Source: Paraglaciecola sp030730205
GTDB taxonomy: Bacteria > Pseudomonadota > Gammaproteobacteria > Enterobacterales > Alteromonadaceae
DNA: 64,000 nucleotides
Direction of reading: 5' to 3'
Assembly: GCF_052119645.1 (NCBI RefSeq)
Contig: NZ_JBGQOM010000012.1
Location: 68,263-132,262 of the forward strand
Shown: piece by piece, positions 16,373 through 23,677 of the stretch
Numbering within the stretch: position 1 is the stretch's first letter
Layout of the letters: each line of letters starts with the position of its first letter
Translations under genes and position numbers: made by a program
Notes under the pieces: generated by a model
Databases searched by the model: none
The model's input: only the letters and a program-made list of their open reading frames with translations
Told to the model about the DNA's origin: nothing

Positions 16373-17491
16373 ATGTTTGCTGAATCACCGATTAAACGTC
16401 GTAAGTCGACCCGTATTTATGTTGGTAACGTGCCCATTGGCGACGGTGCACCGATTGCTGTTCAATCAATGACTAATACCTTAACGACAGATGTTGCAGC
16501 CACTGTTGCACAAATCAAGCGTATCCAAGCTGTTGGGGGCGAGATTGTCAGAGTATCAGTGCCAACCATGGATGCCGCCGAAGCATTCAAACTGATAAAA
16601 AAACAAGTCGATATTCCGTTAATTGCGGACATACACTTTGACTATCGGATTGCCTTAAAAGTGGCTGAGTACGGGGTTGATTGCTTGCGCATTAATCCCG
16701 GCAATATTGGTAGTATGGATCGAGTTAAGTCGGTAGTCGACTGTGCCCGTGATAAAGGCATTCCCATTCGAATTGGGGTTAATGGCGGTTCTTTAGAAAA
16801 AGATCTTCAAGAAAAATATGGTGAGCCCACACCGGCAGCCCTGGTTGAATCAGCCATGCGCCACGTTGACATTTTAGATAAGCTTAATTTTAACCAATTT
16901 AAAGTGAGTGTAAAAGCGTCTGATGTATTTTTAGCCGTAGGGGCGTATCGTGAGTTAGCTAAGCGTATCGACCAGCCTTTACATTTAGGTATTACTGAAG
17001 CCGGCGGTTTGCGTGCGGGCGCGGTTAAAAGTTCAGTGGGCCTTGGTATGTTATTAGCTGAAGGCATAGGCGATACAATCCGGATCTCATTAGCCGCAGA
17101 TCCCGTTGAAGAAATCAAAGTGGGTTTCGATATTCTTAAGTCGTTAAGAATTCGTTCAAGAGGGATTAATTTTATTGCTTGTCCAAGTTGTTCTCGCCAA
17201 GAGTTCGATGTAATCAGTACCGTAAACGCGTTAGAGCAACGTCTGGAAGATCTCCTCACGCCGATGGATGTGTCAATAATTGGCTGTGTTGTTAATGGCC
17301 CAGGTGAAGCTGAAGTATCTGATATCGGTTTGACGGGGGCGCGTAATATGAGTGGATACTATGTCGATGGTCAGCGTCAAAAAGAGCGTCTTGCTAACGA
17401 TGATCTTGTTGAACAGTTAGAAAAACGAATCAGAGCGAAAGCCGCGCAAATCGACGAAAAGAATCAAATAAACGTCAAAGTACTCAGTTAA
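16373..17491 (+). CDS. ispG: 4-hydroxy-3-methylbut-2-enyl diphosphate synthase IspG
   Basis: Penultimate enzyme of the MEP isoprenoid pathway; converts methylerythritol cyclodiphosphate to HMBPP using a 4Fe-4S cluster. 372 residues. Cluster cysteines are seen in ACPSCSRQEF and GCVVNGPGEA. The TIM-barrel part contains the conserved SMTNTLTTD and RINPGNIG segments. 22 bp follow rodZ. The integrated element begins 72 bp after the stop codon, separating ispG from its usual neighbour hisS. Confidence 0.98.
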   Translation: MFAESPIKRRKSTRIYVGNVPIGDGAPIAVQSMTNTLTTDVAATVAQIKRIQAVGGEIVRVSVPTMDAAEAFKLIKKQVDIPLIADIHFDYRIALKVAEYGVDCLRINPGNIGSMDRVKSVVDCARDKGIPIRIGVNGGSLEKDLQEKYGEPTPAALVESAMRHVDILDKLNFNQFKVSVKASDVFLAVGAYRELAKRIDQPLHLGITEAGGLRAGAVKSSVGLGMLLAEGIGDTIRISLAADPVEEIKVGFDILKSLRIRSRGINFIACPSCSRQEFDVISTVNALEQRLEDLLTPMDVSIIGCVVNGPGEAEVSDIGLTGARNMSGYYVDGQRQKERLANDDLVEQLEKRIRAKAAQIDEKNQINVKVLS

Positions 17492-17545
17492 TTCCAAAAC
17501 CTCGCTTAATAAGGCAATTAGCGTACCTTTTTTACGCCGCATTAT

Positions 17546-17574
17546 TTTACGTTTGAATCCAAAGCCCCTATAAT
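17546..17574 (+). promoter_or_regulatory. Probable original hisS promoter, now split from hisS
   Basis: TTTACG (17546-17551), 17-bp spacer and perfect TATAAT (17569-17574), the -10 lying inside the 24-bp repeat at the element boundary. A copy of the -10 but not of this -35 is found at the hisS side (26292-26297). This suggests the element inserted between the -35 and -10 of a promoter that once read into hisS. Inference from sequence only. Confidence 0.45.
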
Positions 17575-17587
17575 GCGGGGCTTTTTT
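17564..17587 (+). repeat. attL: left 24-bp direct repeat, also a terminator for ispG
   Basis: Starts GCCCCTATAATGCGGGGC and ends in six T. It is identical over 24 bp, in the same orientation, to 26287-26310. With the flanking AAA it forms an 8-bp stem plus T run, so it probably also terminates ispG. Confidence 0.85.
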
Positions 17588-17669
17588 GTTATAAGGGGTT
17601 TTATAAAGTTGTTATTTATCAGTTGGTTAATTAGTTTTTGTGGATGATTTTTAATTAATCCTTAAATTT

Positions 17670-17686
17670 GGGAACGTTTCGAGAAC
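17670..17686 (+). repeat. Left copy of 17-bp internal repeat, likely integrase arm site
   Basis: GGGAACGTTTCGAGAAC, identical and in the same orientation as 26132-26148. The copies lie 83 bp and 139 bp inside the two att repeats, and one is just upstream of the integrase start. A degenerate third copy (GGTAACGTTACGGGAA) is at 18164-18179. Confidence 0.6.
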
Positions 17687-17802
17687 GATAAGCCTAAAAA
17701 TTTAAAACCGTTTAATTTCTTGTGAATGTTGTCCAATGCCATTAGCTTTAATAGACTGTAACCACCAGTTAATAATCATTAACTCATAAACAAGGAAAGT
17801 AC

Positions 17803-18141
17803 ATGGGAACGTTTAACACTAAAGTTGCTGGCGTTAAGCAGAAAAACCAAGATGGAACTGAGCGACAAAAATACATAATAAAATATTGTAAAGAGGGGAT
17901 GCCCTTAACGCTCATACCTGAGCCAGACAATGCTTATGATCCAAATGCTATTAGTGTCTGGATAACAGCTAAAAGCTTTTTCTCAAGCAAGAGTTATCAA
18001 ATAGGTTATATATCTGCTGAAATTGCCGATCGCTTATCCGGTGAAATGCAAAGAGGCAAAAAAGTACAAGCGTTTATCAAAGATATTACTGGCGGTAATT
18101 CTGACAAAGCATATGGTGTAAACATTACCATTCACGCCTAA
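17803..18141 (+). CDS. HIRAN domain protein
   Basis: 112 residues that are essentially one HIRAN domain: VAGVKQKNQDG, then the diagnostic LIPEPDNAYDPNAISVW, then IGYISAEIADRL. HIRAN domains bind DNA ends or 3' ends and occur alone or fused to helicases and nucleases. ATG 17803 is preceded by AAGGAAAG. It is the only gene at the left end of the element on the plus strand, convergent with the HEPN gene. Likely cargo; the function in this setting is not known. Confidence 0.8.
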   Translation: MGTFNTKVAGVKQKNQDGTERQKYIIKYCKEGMPLTLIPEPDNAYDPNAISVWITAKSFFSSKSYQIGYISAEIADRLSGEMQRGKKVQAFIKDITGGNSDKAYGVNITIHA

Positions 18142-18232
18142 CACAATAGCATGAAATAAAATTGGTAACGTTACGGGAATAGTAAAGGCTAAGGTTTGTT
18201 CTTGATAAAATAATTGTGATTTATAGAGGACA

Positions 18233-18850
18233 TTAATTGCTAATAATACGCGCGGCTTCATTAAAAAGTCTGTCACACGTTTTGAAGATATCTTCATAAG
18301 TGATTTGATTATTTTCACAAAGGTCAAAAACATTTTGTGCTTTTATCTCATAACCTTTGCCATGATCAGGATATTTACCAGCCCAATAAATAAAGTGGGA
18401 CAAACATTCCAGTACTGCACTTTCTTTTTTATTTACTGGAATATGCTGCTCAACTAGCCAAGTTAATTTGTGATTGTGATAACTTCTTTCCTTTTCGGTG
18501 TATCTTTCAATACCAAGTTTATTTATTGCTAATGCTTTAAATAACACTTCCACACTATAACCAACAAGCAGCAACGCACCGCTAAAATATTGTCTGTGTA
18601 AAATTGATATTAAACTAGAGGGCATACTAGAAAAATCAGGATCTGATTTAGTAAGTGTTACTGCAGCAACAGACAATGCCTTTGCTTGGCAAAGCCAAAG
18701 AATAGGGTCTTTTAATTCATTAGATGTTGGATTTAGCTCAGCTACATAATCAAGACAATTAGCAGCTTGTATGTTCGACCATTCATGCCAAGCCGTTAAA
18801 CAATATCTAAAAGGGTCTTTCGAAAACTTCTTTTTTTCTAATAATAACAA
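18233..18850 (-). CDS. HEPN-like domain protein, possible ribonuclease
   Basis: 205 residues, mostly helical. The part at about 100-155 resembles HEPN domains: SGALLLVGYSVEVLFKALAI as the helical core and RSYHNH as a Rx4H motif, which in HEPN families is the metal-independent RNase site. Start TTG at 18850 has AAAGGAA upstream. No nucleotidyltransferase (MNT) partner is adjacent, so it is not the usual HEPN-MNT pair. Together with the HIRAN gene it forms the cargo end of the element. Fold assignment is by pattern only. Confidence 0.5.
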   Translation of the reverse strand: MLLLEKKKFSKDPFRYCLTAWHEWSNIQAANCLDYVAELNPTSNELKDPILWLCQAKALSVAAVTLTKSDPDFSSMPSSLISILHRQYFSGALLLVGYSVEVLFKALAINKLGIERYTEKERSYHNHKLTWLVEQHIPVNKKESAVLECLSHFIYWAGKYPDHGKGYEIKAQNVFDLCENNQITYEDIFKTCDRLFNEAARIISN

Positions 18851-19336
18851 AGTTAATTCCTTTTTAATTTAATCCATCTCGTTTCCTGCATTATGGATAA
18901 TATTAAAAATTAATTAAAGCCCGTATTTTTTAGTGGAACTTATTTTTGTTCACTTTCTACTAATTTGGCTTTTATTCTGCTTTCAGGTGTCAATCATAGA
19001 TCTGACGCAATACTTTTTAATTGCTCGAGTATTGGTTGTCGACGGTTGTTGCTTTATCGCCTTATAAAATCACACTTTCGTTAATTTTAAACAACAACCT
19101 TGATCGAAAATGGGTCATAAATAGTGAAGCCTTGCGCTGCTGCGTACCCTCCTGGCTCGATATGGCTGGGAAGTACCTTTTTTGTTTTAACTGTGGATAA
19201 AATAAGCCGTGACTGCGCATCAACGTTCTGTAAGGGTGGCAGCTAACATACTAATGCCGGAGTAAACCAATAGTATTAAAAGCGTTAAATACTGTTGGTC
19301 CATTAGCCGTTAGCCGCCATTGTTTACAAAAGGTTA
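18851..19336. other. 486-bp non-coding region in the element
   Basis: No credible gene in either strand. It holds an inverted repeat GGTTGTTG / CAACAACC (around 19043-19100), a GTCGAC palindrome beside it, and a GC-richer stretch near 19130-19175 that ends in a T run. It separates the cargo genes from the minus-strand operon and could hold a regulatory, packaging or transfer site. Confidence 0.4.
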
Positions 19337-19696
19337 TTATTCATGTATCGCCGTAAATACTGCTGTGGTCATTTTTCTAGACTCAAAGTCCTCTTCTCTT
19401 TTACGAACTGATAAGTAATATTCTTGATCTGGAATGGTGTTTATTTTGATATCCGCTATCTCTTCAATGCTGAACTCTTCAGGTAATTCGATCGTTTTAC
19501 TTTGAATCGTTATTGTTCCAACGTTGACAAGCTCCTCTACCAAAATACTTAACTGCTTTGATTTGGCTTTAATTTTAATTCCGCCATCTTTACGATGGAA
19601 AGGTCTTGGCTCTAACGTCTCCATGTTTCTTACTATTCCTGTACCGAAAGTAGAAATAACTTTTCTTGCCTTAGCTCTGGGGGAAAATACGTACAT
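19337..19696 (-). CDS. Unknown small protein, paralogue of the next gene
   Basis: 119 residues with no known domain that I recognise and no membrane segment. It is clearly related to the product of 19733-20110: both begin with a VFSP tetrapeptide, share an NMET segment near residue 25, a VGTITIQSKTIEL / VGSITIEGQTIEL strand, an INTIP / IDTIP segment and a VFTA-H end. The predicted fold is mostly beta. It is last in a minus-strand run. A duplicated beta-rich protein could be a DNA-binding, packaging or virion-associated component, but nothing in the sequence decides this. Confidence 0.65.
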   Translation of the reverse strand: MYVFSPRAKARKVISTFGTGIVRNMETLEPRPFHRKDGGIKIKAKSKQLSILVEELVNVGTITIQSKTIELPEEFSIEEIADIKINTIPDQEYYLSVRKREEDFESRKMTTAVFTAIHE

Positions 19697-19732
19697 AGTA
19701 TTTATGCTCTCTTTTTAATTGTCAGTAAGCGA

Positions 19733-20110
19733 TTAAACATGAACCGCGGTAAATATGACTTTAATGTCTTTGTAAGCTACTGATTCACAATCTCTCTTTT
19801 TTACCGTAGCGTGGTAAAATTGATTAGGTATTGTGTCAATATGGATCTCGGGTATGTCGTTTACATCAACATTTTCAGCCAACTCAATGGTTTGACCTTC
19901 AATCGTTATACTTCCAACGTTTTCTACATCTTCAACTAACAGCCTTAACTTATTAGTCATAGCTTTGATTCTTACATCGGTCTGTTTATGGTGAATCGGA
20001 CTAGGTGCTATTGTTTCCATGTTCTTACCTGAGTAAATTCCAAAAATAGACTCCTTCTTACCTTCTGCAATTAATTTGCTTGCCTTGGGCATGGGTGAAA
20101 ATACGTTCAT
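19733..20110 (-). CDS. Unknown small protein, paralogue of the previous gene
   Basis: 125 residues, same family as 19337-19696 and separated from it by 36 bp. It begins MNVFSPMPKASK and ends VIFTAVHV. Its start overlaps the stop of the upstream regulator-like gene by 4 bp (20107-20110), indicating translational coupling. No function can be assigned. Confidence 0.65.
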   Translation of the reverse strand: MNVFSPMPKASKLIAEGKKESIFGIYSGKNMETIAPSPIHHKQTDVRIKAMTNKLRLLVEDVENVGSITIEGQTIELAENVDVNDIPEIHIDTIPNQFYHATVKKRDCESVAYKDIKVIFTAVHV

Positions 20111-20571
20111 AGGGTTTGTTCCTCGTTGTTGGTTAAATAAGATTTTATAATTTGTCCGACTGGGACAAAGATATGTTGTTTAGAACATGGCTGAGCGGCC
20201 TTTGTAGCGCTTTCAAAGAATTTACAGCTCTTACCCTTCCCGAGTTCACTTATGACGATAACGGCTTGCTGGTTAAGTTTTCCAGCGTGTTTTAATCGTT
20301 CAAACAAATGCGTTAACGTTTGAATGTAAAGTTTGCGATTCTGCCCGGTGTGATATGCAAGCAAGCGGCAAAAAGCGACCACTAAAATTGAATATTTAGC
20401 CTTGGTTTGTTTCACCAATTTAAACCCTAAGTCACTTCTAGGTATCAAGCCTCTTACCATCCAGTTATTAAACTGAGCGCTTGAAATCCCCGACATTTTC
20501 AAGACTTGGCTTTTTGAATATTTGGGCTCTGTTAGCGTCATAATTTCTAGTGATTGTAAATTTATATTCAC
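20107..20571 (-). CDS. MerR/AlpA-like helix-turn-helix protein
   Basis: About 154 residues (or 144 if the second Met at residue 11 is used). The N-terminal part has a winged helix-turn-helix pattern: YSKSQVLKMSGISSAQFNNWMVRGLIP, like MerR or AlpA regulators in which the second helix reads DNA. The rest is helical. It overlaps the following gene by 4 bp, so it probably controls or is coupled to the paralogue pair. Exact target unknown. Confidence 0.55.
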   Translation of the reverse strand: MNINLQSLEIMTLTEPKYSKSQVLKMSGISSAQFNNWMVRGLIPRSDLGFKLVKQTKAKYSILVVAFCRLLAYHTGQNRKLYIQTLTHLFERLKHAGKLNQQAVIVISELGKGKSCKFFESATKAAQPCSKQHIFVPVGQIIKSYLTNNEEQTL

Positions 20572-20673
20572 TTTATAGCGCTATTAAATAACTACGTCAA
20601 ACACTTAAATCATTGATTTTAAACGACTTGTTTCTACTTAGTGCTACTAGTTGCTATATGTTCTACCAGACAT

Positions 20674-20697
20674 AAAAAAGCCGGAAACTAATCCGGC
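20674..20697 (-). terminator. Intrinsic terminator of the small-gene operon
   Basis: On the minus strand a GCCGG/CCGGC-containing stem is followed by six T. It lies just after the 66-residue gene 20719-20919 and divides the minus-strand block into two transcription units. Confidence 0.75.
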
Positions 20698-20718
20698 CAT
20701 TTAAATAATTATTGAGGT

Positions 20719-20919
20719 TTAAACCAATTCACTGAATGTTTGATGTGATTCATTGACCAAATCAAATGCGATTGAAGTGACATTATCAACATCGTGAGCG
20801 AACAAAGTTTGATCATCTGCTTCATGGTAACTTGATAGCATTAAAAGCAAGCTCTTTGCCTTAATAAGTTGCAGTTTTGCATTTTCAATTCTGGCTGAGT
20901 TTGAATTATCTTTTTCCAT
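20719..20919 (-). CDS. Small helical protein, 66 aa, unknown
   Basis: Acidic, all-helical by composition (KLQLIKAKSLLLMLSSY ... VTSIAFDLVNESHQ). The layout of hydrophobic residues resembles the 86-residue product encoded directly upstream, so they may be distant paralogues. It starts 2 bp after that gene's stop, in an operon read toward the terminator at 20674. No known domain. Confidence 0.5.
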   Translation of the reverse strand: MEKDNSNSARIENAKLQLIKAKSLLLMLSSYHEADDQTLFAHDVDNVTSIAFDLVNESHQTFSELV

Positions 20920-20921
20920 AA

Positions 20922-21182
20922 TTACATTCCTGAGGTGAGTGGTTCTGGCTCAATGCTTTGAACAGGTACTATGCCTTTAAACCCTGCTCTAAGTTTTTCT
21001 TTTGCTTCTTGTACCATTTGGCGAGACGCGTATATTACTTGTACGACTTCTTCATGCGATTGAAATTCCGTTTTACCTTCTCCGGTTTCAGCAAGTATGT
21101 TCAACATTGCTGATACTTGGCTAAGGTTAATTGATGCTTGCTCGAAAGCTTCACTGTCTAATTTATAAATGCTTTCGCTCAT
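20922..21182 (-). CDS. Small helical protein, 86 aa, unknown
   Basis: Acidic helical protein (EAFEQASINLSQVSAMLNIL ... VIYASRQMVQEAKEKL). Its ATG overlaps the stop of the preceding gene by 4 bp (21179-21182). This is typical of small early genes in phages and satellites. No known domain. Confidence 0.55.
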   Translation of the reverse strand: MSESIYKLDSEAFEQASINLSQVSAMLNILAETGEGKTEFQSHEEVVQVIYASRQMVQEAKEKLRAGFKGIVPVQSIEPEPLTSGM

Positions 21183-21463
21183 TGGCTTTTCTCCATTCTT
21201 TCTTCTTCTAAAAATTCTTCCAATGTATCAACGAAGATCGCTTCTTCTTTCGATAGCTCATTACAAGCTCTCAGCACATCGTGAAGCAAACCTTCAGCCG
21301 CCCACAATGCATTGTCATATTCTTTCAATAGGTCGTCTGTAGAGCCTATCTTGATGCTCTCTTTAACCATCGCAATAATACCAAGCGCTTTGGGTATGTT
21401 GTTGTCAGCGGTATCAATAACGCTTAATGTTTTCTTTGTATAAAGTCTTTTACGTGATGCCAT
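21179..21463 (-). CDS. Small helical protein, 94 aa, unknown
   Basis: ATG at 21463 is chosen because GGAG precedes it and upstream in-frame starts would overlap the operator region. The product has a basic start (MASRKRLYTKK) and an acidic helical end (EEFLEEERMEKSQ). It is first of three coupled genes divergent from the ribbon-helix-helix gene at 21568, with two palindromic operators between the two units. No known domain. Confidence 0.5.
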   Translation of the reverse strand: MASRKRLYTKKTLSVIDTADNNIPKALGIIAMVKESIKIGSTDDLLKEYDNALWAAEGLLHDVLRACNELSKEEAIFVDTLEEFLEEERMEKSQ

Positions 21464-21525
21464 GTTGTAAATCTCCGGTTTTAAATTTAAAGGTTTGGCA
21501 AGATCGTCATCTTGGTTTAACATGG

Positions 21526-21565
21526 TGCGCACCGAACAACAACAATATAGTACGGGTGCGCACCC
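21526..21565. promoter_or_regulatory. Two palindromic operators between divergent genes
   Basis: The perfect palindrome GGTGCGCACC occurs at 21526-21535 and again at 21555-21564, where it extends to 12 bp. Centres are 29 bp apart, close to three helical turns. A TATAGT -10-like box lies between them. The second copy ends 3 bp before the start codon of the ribbon-helix-helix gene, so autoregulation is likely. Confidence 0.7.
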
Positions 21566-21567
21566 AA

Positions 21568-21738
21568 ATGCAAGAAGATAATAAAAATAATTCTCCAAGG
21601 TCTGATAAGCGAACTACTTCGACTAAAAAAAATATGCGTTTTGAAAATGATTTAGTTGAACAAATCGACGCAGACAGGAAAGAACAACCTTTCGCTGAGT
21701 GGGTAAAAGATGCTTGTAAGAAGAAGCTAGGAAAATAA
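21568..21738 (+). CDS. Ribbon-helix-helix (Arc/CopG-type) regulator, 56 aa
   Basis: 56 residues from ATG 21568: a basic, Ser/Thr/Lys-rich start, then KKNMRFENDLVEQIDADR, then PFAEWVKDACKKKL. A short beta strand of alternating residues followed by two helices is the ribbon-helix-helix layout of small phage and plasmid repressors. It is divergent from the minus-strand operon, with two identical palindromes in the shared region. It ends 4 bp before the stop of the DnaC-like gene on the opposite strand. Confidence 0.65.
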   Translation: MQEDNKNNSPRSDKRTTSTKKNMRFENDLVEQIDADRKEQPFAEWVKDACKKKLGK

Positions 21739-21742
21739 AACA

Positions 21743-22516
21743 TTATGCCGCTCTTTGGCGGTAGCTTGGCCAGTCAAAGACAATCGTACCTGCTCGACCC
21801 TCTTTCACCCGGTCAATTACTCTTTCACCGATTAAATGCGTGATCTCGTTTTCTGGTAAGTTTGAAATAAGAATGGTCGGGTGCTGATATTCATATCGAG
21901 CATTAATTATTTCAAATATGATATTGCGCTCGTTCTCGGTTCCTGCCTGAACACCAACTTCATCGATGATTAATAATTTAGGCTTAGTCAGTTTCCAATA
22001 AAGCTCTGATTCGTCAATATCTCTGTCATTCCAAGAGGCGCGGATCGCTTTAATAACCTTTGCCAAGTTTACATACATAGCTGGTATTTTGTTTGTAACT
22101 AACGTTTTGCCGATTGATATTGCTAGGTGCGTTTTACCAGTGCCTAAGCCACCAACTAACAATAAACCACCTCCAGCCTTGGATAGTTCGTTAAAGTTGT
22201 CTGCGTAGTTCCTACAAGCTTTTAGCGCTGCCTTTTGCCCGGCATTAATTGCCTTGTAAGTCGTGAAGTCCTCATTTTCATATCTCTGCGGAACTTGTAA
22301 AGCTCTTAATAATATTTGCGCTTGCCTTTTCTCCTCCTCGATTCTTTCTAATCGCTCCTCCTCTGTTCGCTTGGCTTGGTCTATTTCTCTTTTACACTCA
22401 ATGCAAGAGTGGGCGCTTGCAGGTCCATAAGTTCCATCGTCTGAGTGAGTCCATCTAACGAGGCTTTTTACTTCACCATGTTTTTCACAATTAAAAATTT
22501 CTTCTTCAAAATACAT
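21743..22516 (-). CDS. DnaC-like replicative helicase loader ATPase
   Basis: 257 residues. N-terminal zinc-finger-like cysteines (CEKHGEV, CIECK), a charged coiled linker (about 45-70), then an AAA+ ATPase: Walker A GGLGTGKTHLA at about residue 125, Walker B LLIIDEVG at about 185, and a sensor stretch ILISNLPE. This is the DnaC/IstB-like architecture used by phages and plasmids to load host DnaB. It is immediately downstream of the iteron-carrying O-like gene (6 bp apart), matching the lambda O-P order. Confidence 0.88.
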   Translation of the reverse strand: MYFEEEIFNCEKHGEVKSLVRWTHSDDGTYGPASAHSCIECKREIDQAKRTEEERLERIEEEKRQAQILLRALQVPQRYENEDFTTYKAINAGQKAALKACRNYADNFNELSKAGGGLLLVGGLGTGKTHLAISIGKTLVTNKIPAMYVNLAKVIKAIRASWNDRDIDESELYWKLTKPKLLIIDEVGVQAGTENERNIIFEIINARYEYQHPTILISNLPENEITHLIGERVIDRVKEGRAGTIVFDWPSYRQRAA

Positions 22517-22522
22517 AATCAG

Positions 22523-23251
22523 TTACCCCATAAAAGTGCTTTTGCCATAATCTTTCTGGGCAAAGTTTTCAGGTTTTAAATTTGGTTTTTTAGTGTTTGG
22601 TGTAAACTTGCCTGTCATCCAGTTTTGCCATGCTCGCTCTGGTTCTGCGAATCTTGAATCTTTGGCTATGTGGTGATTAATGAATCTTTGTGTTTCATCA
22701 GTGATTGAAAATTGAAATCCTTTTTTACTAAACCAATCCTTCATTGATTGAGTTATTTCAAAGTCATCAGAAATAGGTTTTTTAGACTTACTTTTTGGTG
22801 ATTTTTTACCAACAGGTTTAATGACAGGTTCATTGACAGGTTGAATGACAGGTTTAATACCGTCTCGCGGTACTTGATGATACCGTCTAACGGTATGACA
22901 GTTACCGTCTGGCGGTATATCAGATACCGTCTTACGGTAATTGATAGAATCATCTAATTTGTTTAAATTGATAATGTAATCGTTCGAACCGTAAAGAGAT
23001 CCGCCTAACTTCCTTGTCCGGGCTTTCTCAATAAAACCATTAGCGATCAACCCATCAATACAGTTTTGAACAACGCTTCTACTAACCTGTGCTCGCTTGG
23101 CTATTTCATCAAGTGAAGGAAAACATTGCTGCCCGTCCTCACTGGCACGATCAAGCAACAAGCAATAAACAAGTTTCATTATTGAAGTAGTTACACCTTT
23201 GTGCGGCGGTATCTCCGTATTGAAACCACGCACAACTAATCTGACAGCCAT
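22523..23251 (-). CDS. O-like replication initiator with helix-turn-helix and internal iterons
   Basis: 242 residues. The N-terminal winged helix-turn-helix is at about 15-90 (MKLVYCLLLDRAS, then FPSLDEIAKRAQVSRSVVQNCIDGL). A low-complexity middle (about 100-160, PV repeats) is encoded by DNA repeats. A DnaT-like C-terminal domain contains FINHHIAKDSRF and AWQNWMTGKF. As in lambda O, the origin iterons lie inside the gene (22858-22939), and the helicase loader follows. Likely role: bind the iterons and recruit the loader. Confidence 0.8.
   Translation of the reverse strand: MAVRLVVRGFNTEIPPHKGVTTSIMKLVYCLLLDRASEDGQQCFPSLDEIAKRAQVSRSVVQNCIDGLIANGFIEKARTRKLGGSLYGSNDYIINLNKLDDSINYRKTVSDIPPDGNCHTVRRYHQVPRDGIKPVIQPVNEPVIKPVGKKSPKSKSKKPISDDFEITQSMKDWFSKKGFQFSITDETQRFINHHIAKDSRFAEPERAWQNWMTGKFTPNTKKPNLKPENFAQKDYGKSTFMG
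22809..22856 (-). repeat. Four 12-bp direct repeats beside the iterons
   Basis: Four tandem 12-bp units related to ATGACAGGTTTA, encoding the Pro-Val repeats of the initiator. They directly adjoin the iterons and may be part of the origin, though they could merely be an expanded coding repeat. Confidence 0.6.
22858..22939 (-). other. Iteron array, putative replication origin
   Basis: Four copies of the inverted repeat TACCGTCTNNCGGTA at 22858-22872, 22881-22895, 22903-22917 and 22925-22939. Starts are 23, 22 and 22 bp apart, about two helical turns. All but the two middle bases are identical. They lie inside the O-like initiator gene. Confidence 0.8.
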
Positions 23252-23262
23252 ATAGCCCCCTT

Positions 23263-23280
23263 AAAAAGCCCCGAAGGGCT
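23263..23280 (-). terminator. Intrinsic terminator between two element genes
   Basis: On the minus strand, stem AGCCC-TTCG-GGGCT followed by T residues. It overlaps the stop codon of the 132-residue gene and precedes the initiator gene, so replication genes can be transcribed separately from the integrase-side operon. Confidence 0.75.
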
Positions 23281-23677
23281 AAGCTATTAAGCTATCAATT
23301 AGGTAAGGATTGCCGCCTAAGTATGGTGGTAAGCCTCTTTTTTGGCGTAGGTGGTTTAAGCTGTCTACGGCTCTCAGAATGGCTTCGTCATCGGCCAACC
23401 AGTAAAGAGAGAATGCAGTTTTCCCACCATCAGAATTTAAATGCATGATTGTTTTTCTAGCAAACATGATCCCCTCATTCTGAAAGTTGCTTACAACCGT
23501 ATGAAGGCAAGTAGTTTGAAAGGTTTTGTAAGCCGTAATTTGATAAAAACCTGATTCACCAGCTAATAAAAAAGCCTCGAGGGTTTTTTCCTTTTGCGTC
23601 TTACGTTTGTTGCTGCTAACCTTTTTCGTGTCTAGTGAAATAGGGTCGTTGCTTGATTGAGTGACGGCCTTATCCAT
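23279..23677 (-). CDS. Unknown protein, 132 aa
   Basis: Basic N-terminus (DTKKVSSNKRKTQKEKTLEAFLLAG), then a segment that may form a winged helix (GFYQITAYKTFQTTCLHTVVSNFQNEGI), then a mixed end. It may be a helix-turn-helix protein for element control. It overlaps the AlpA-like gene by one base, so the two are coupled. No family recognised. Confidence 0.55.
   Translation of the reverse strand: MDKAVTQSSNDPISLDTKKVSSNKRKTQKEKTLEAFLLAGESGFYQITAYKTFQTTCLHTVVSNFQNEGIMFARKTIMHLNSDGGKTAFSLYWLADDEAILRAVDSLNHLRQKRGLPPYLGGNPYLIDSLIA

Noticed and set aside
17803..18850. HIRAN-HEPN as a toxin-antitoxin operon
   Set aside because: The two genes are convergent, not co-transcribed, and neither resembles a known antitoxin.
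22809..22939. CRISPR-like array
   Set aside because: Repeats are 15 bp with 7-8-bp spacers, are themselves inverted repeats, lie in a coding gene and have no cas genes near; iterons explain them better.
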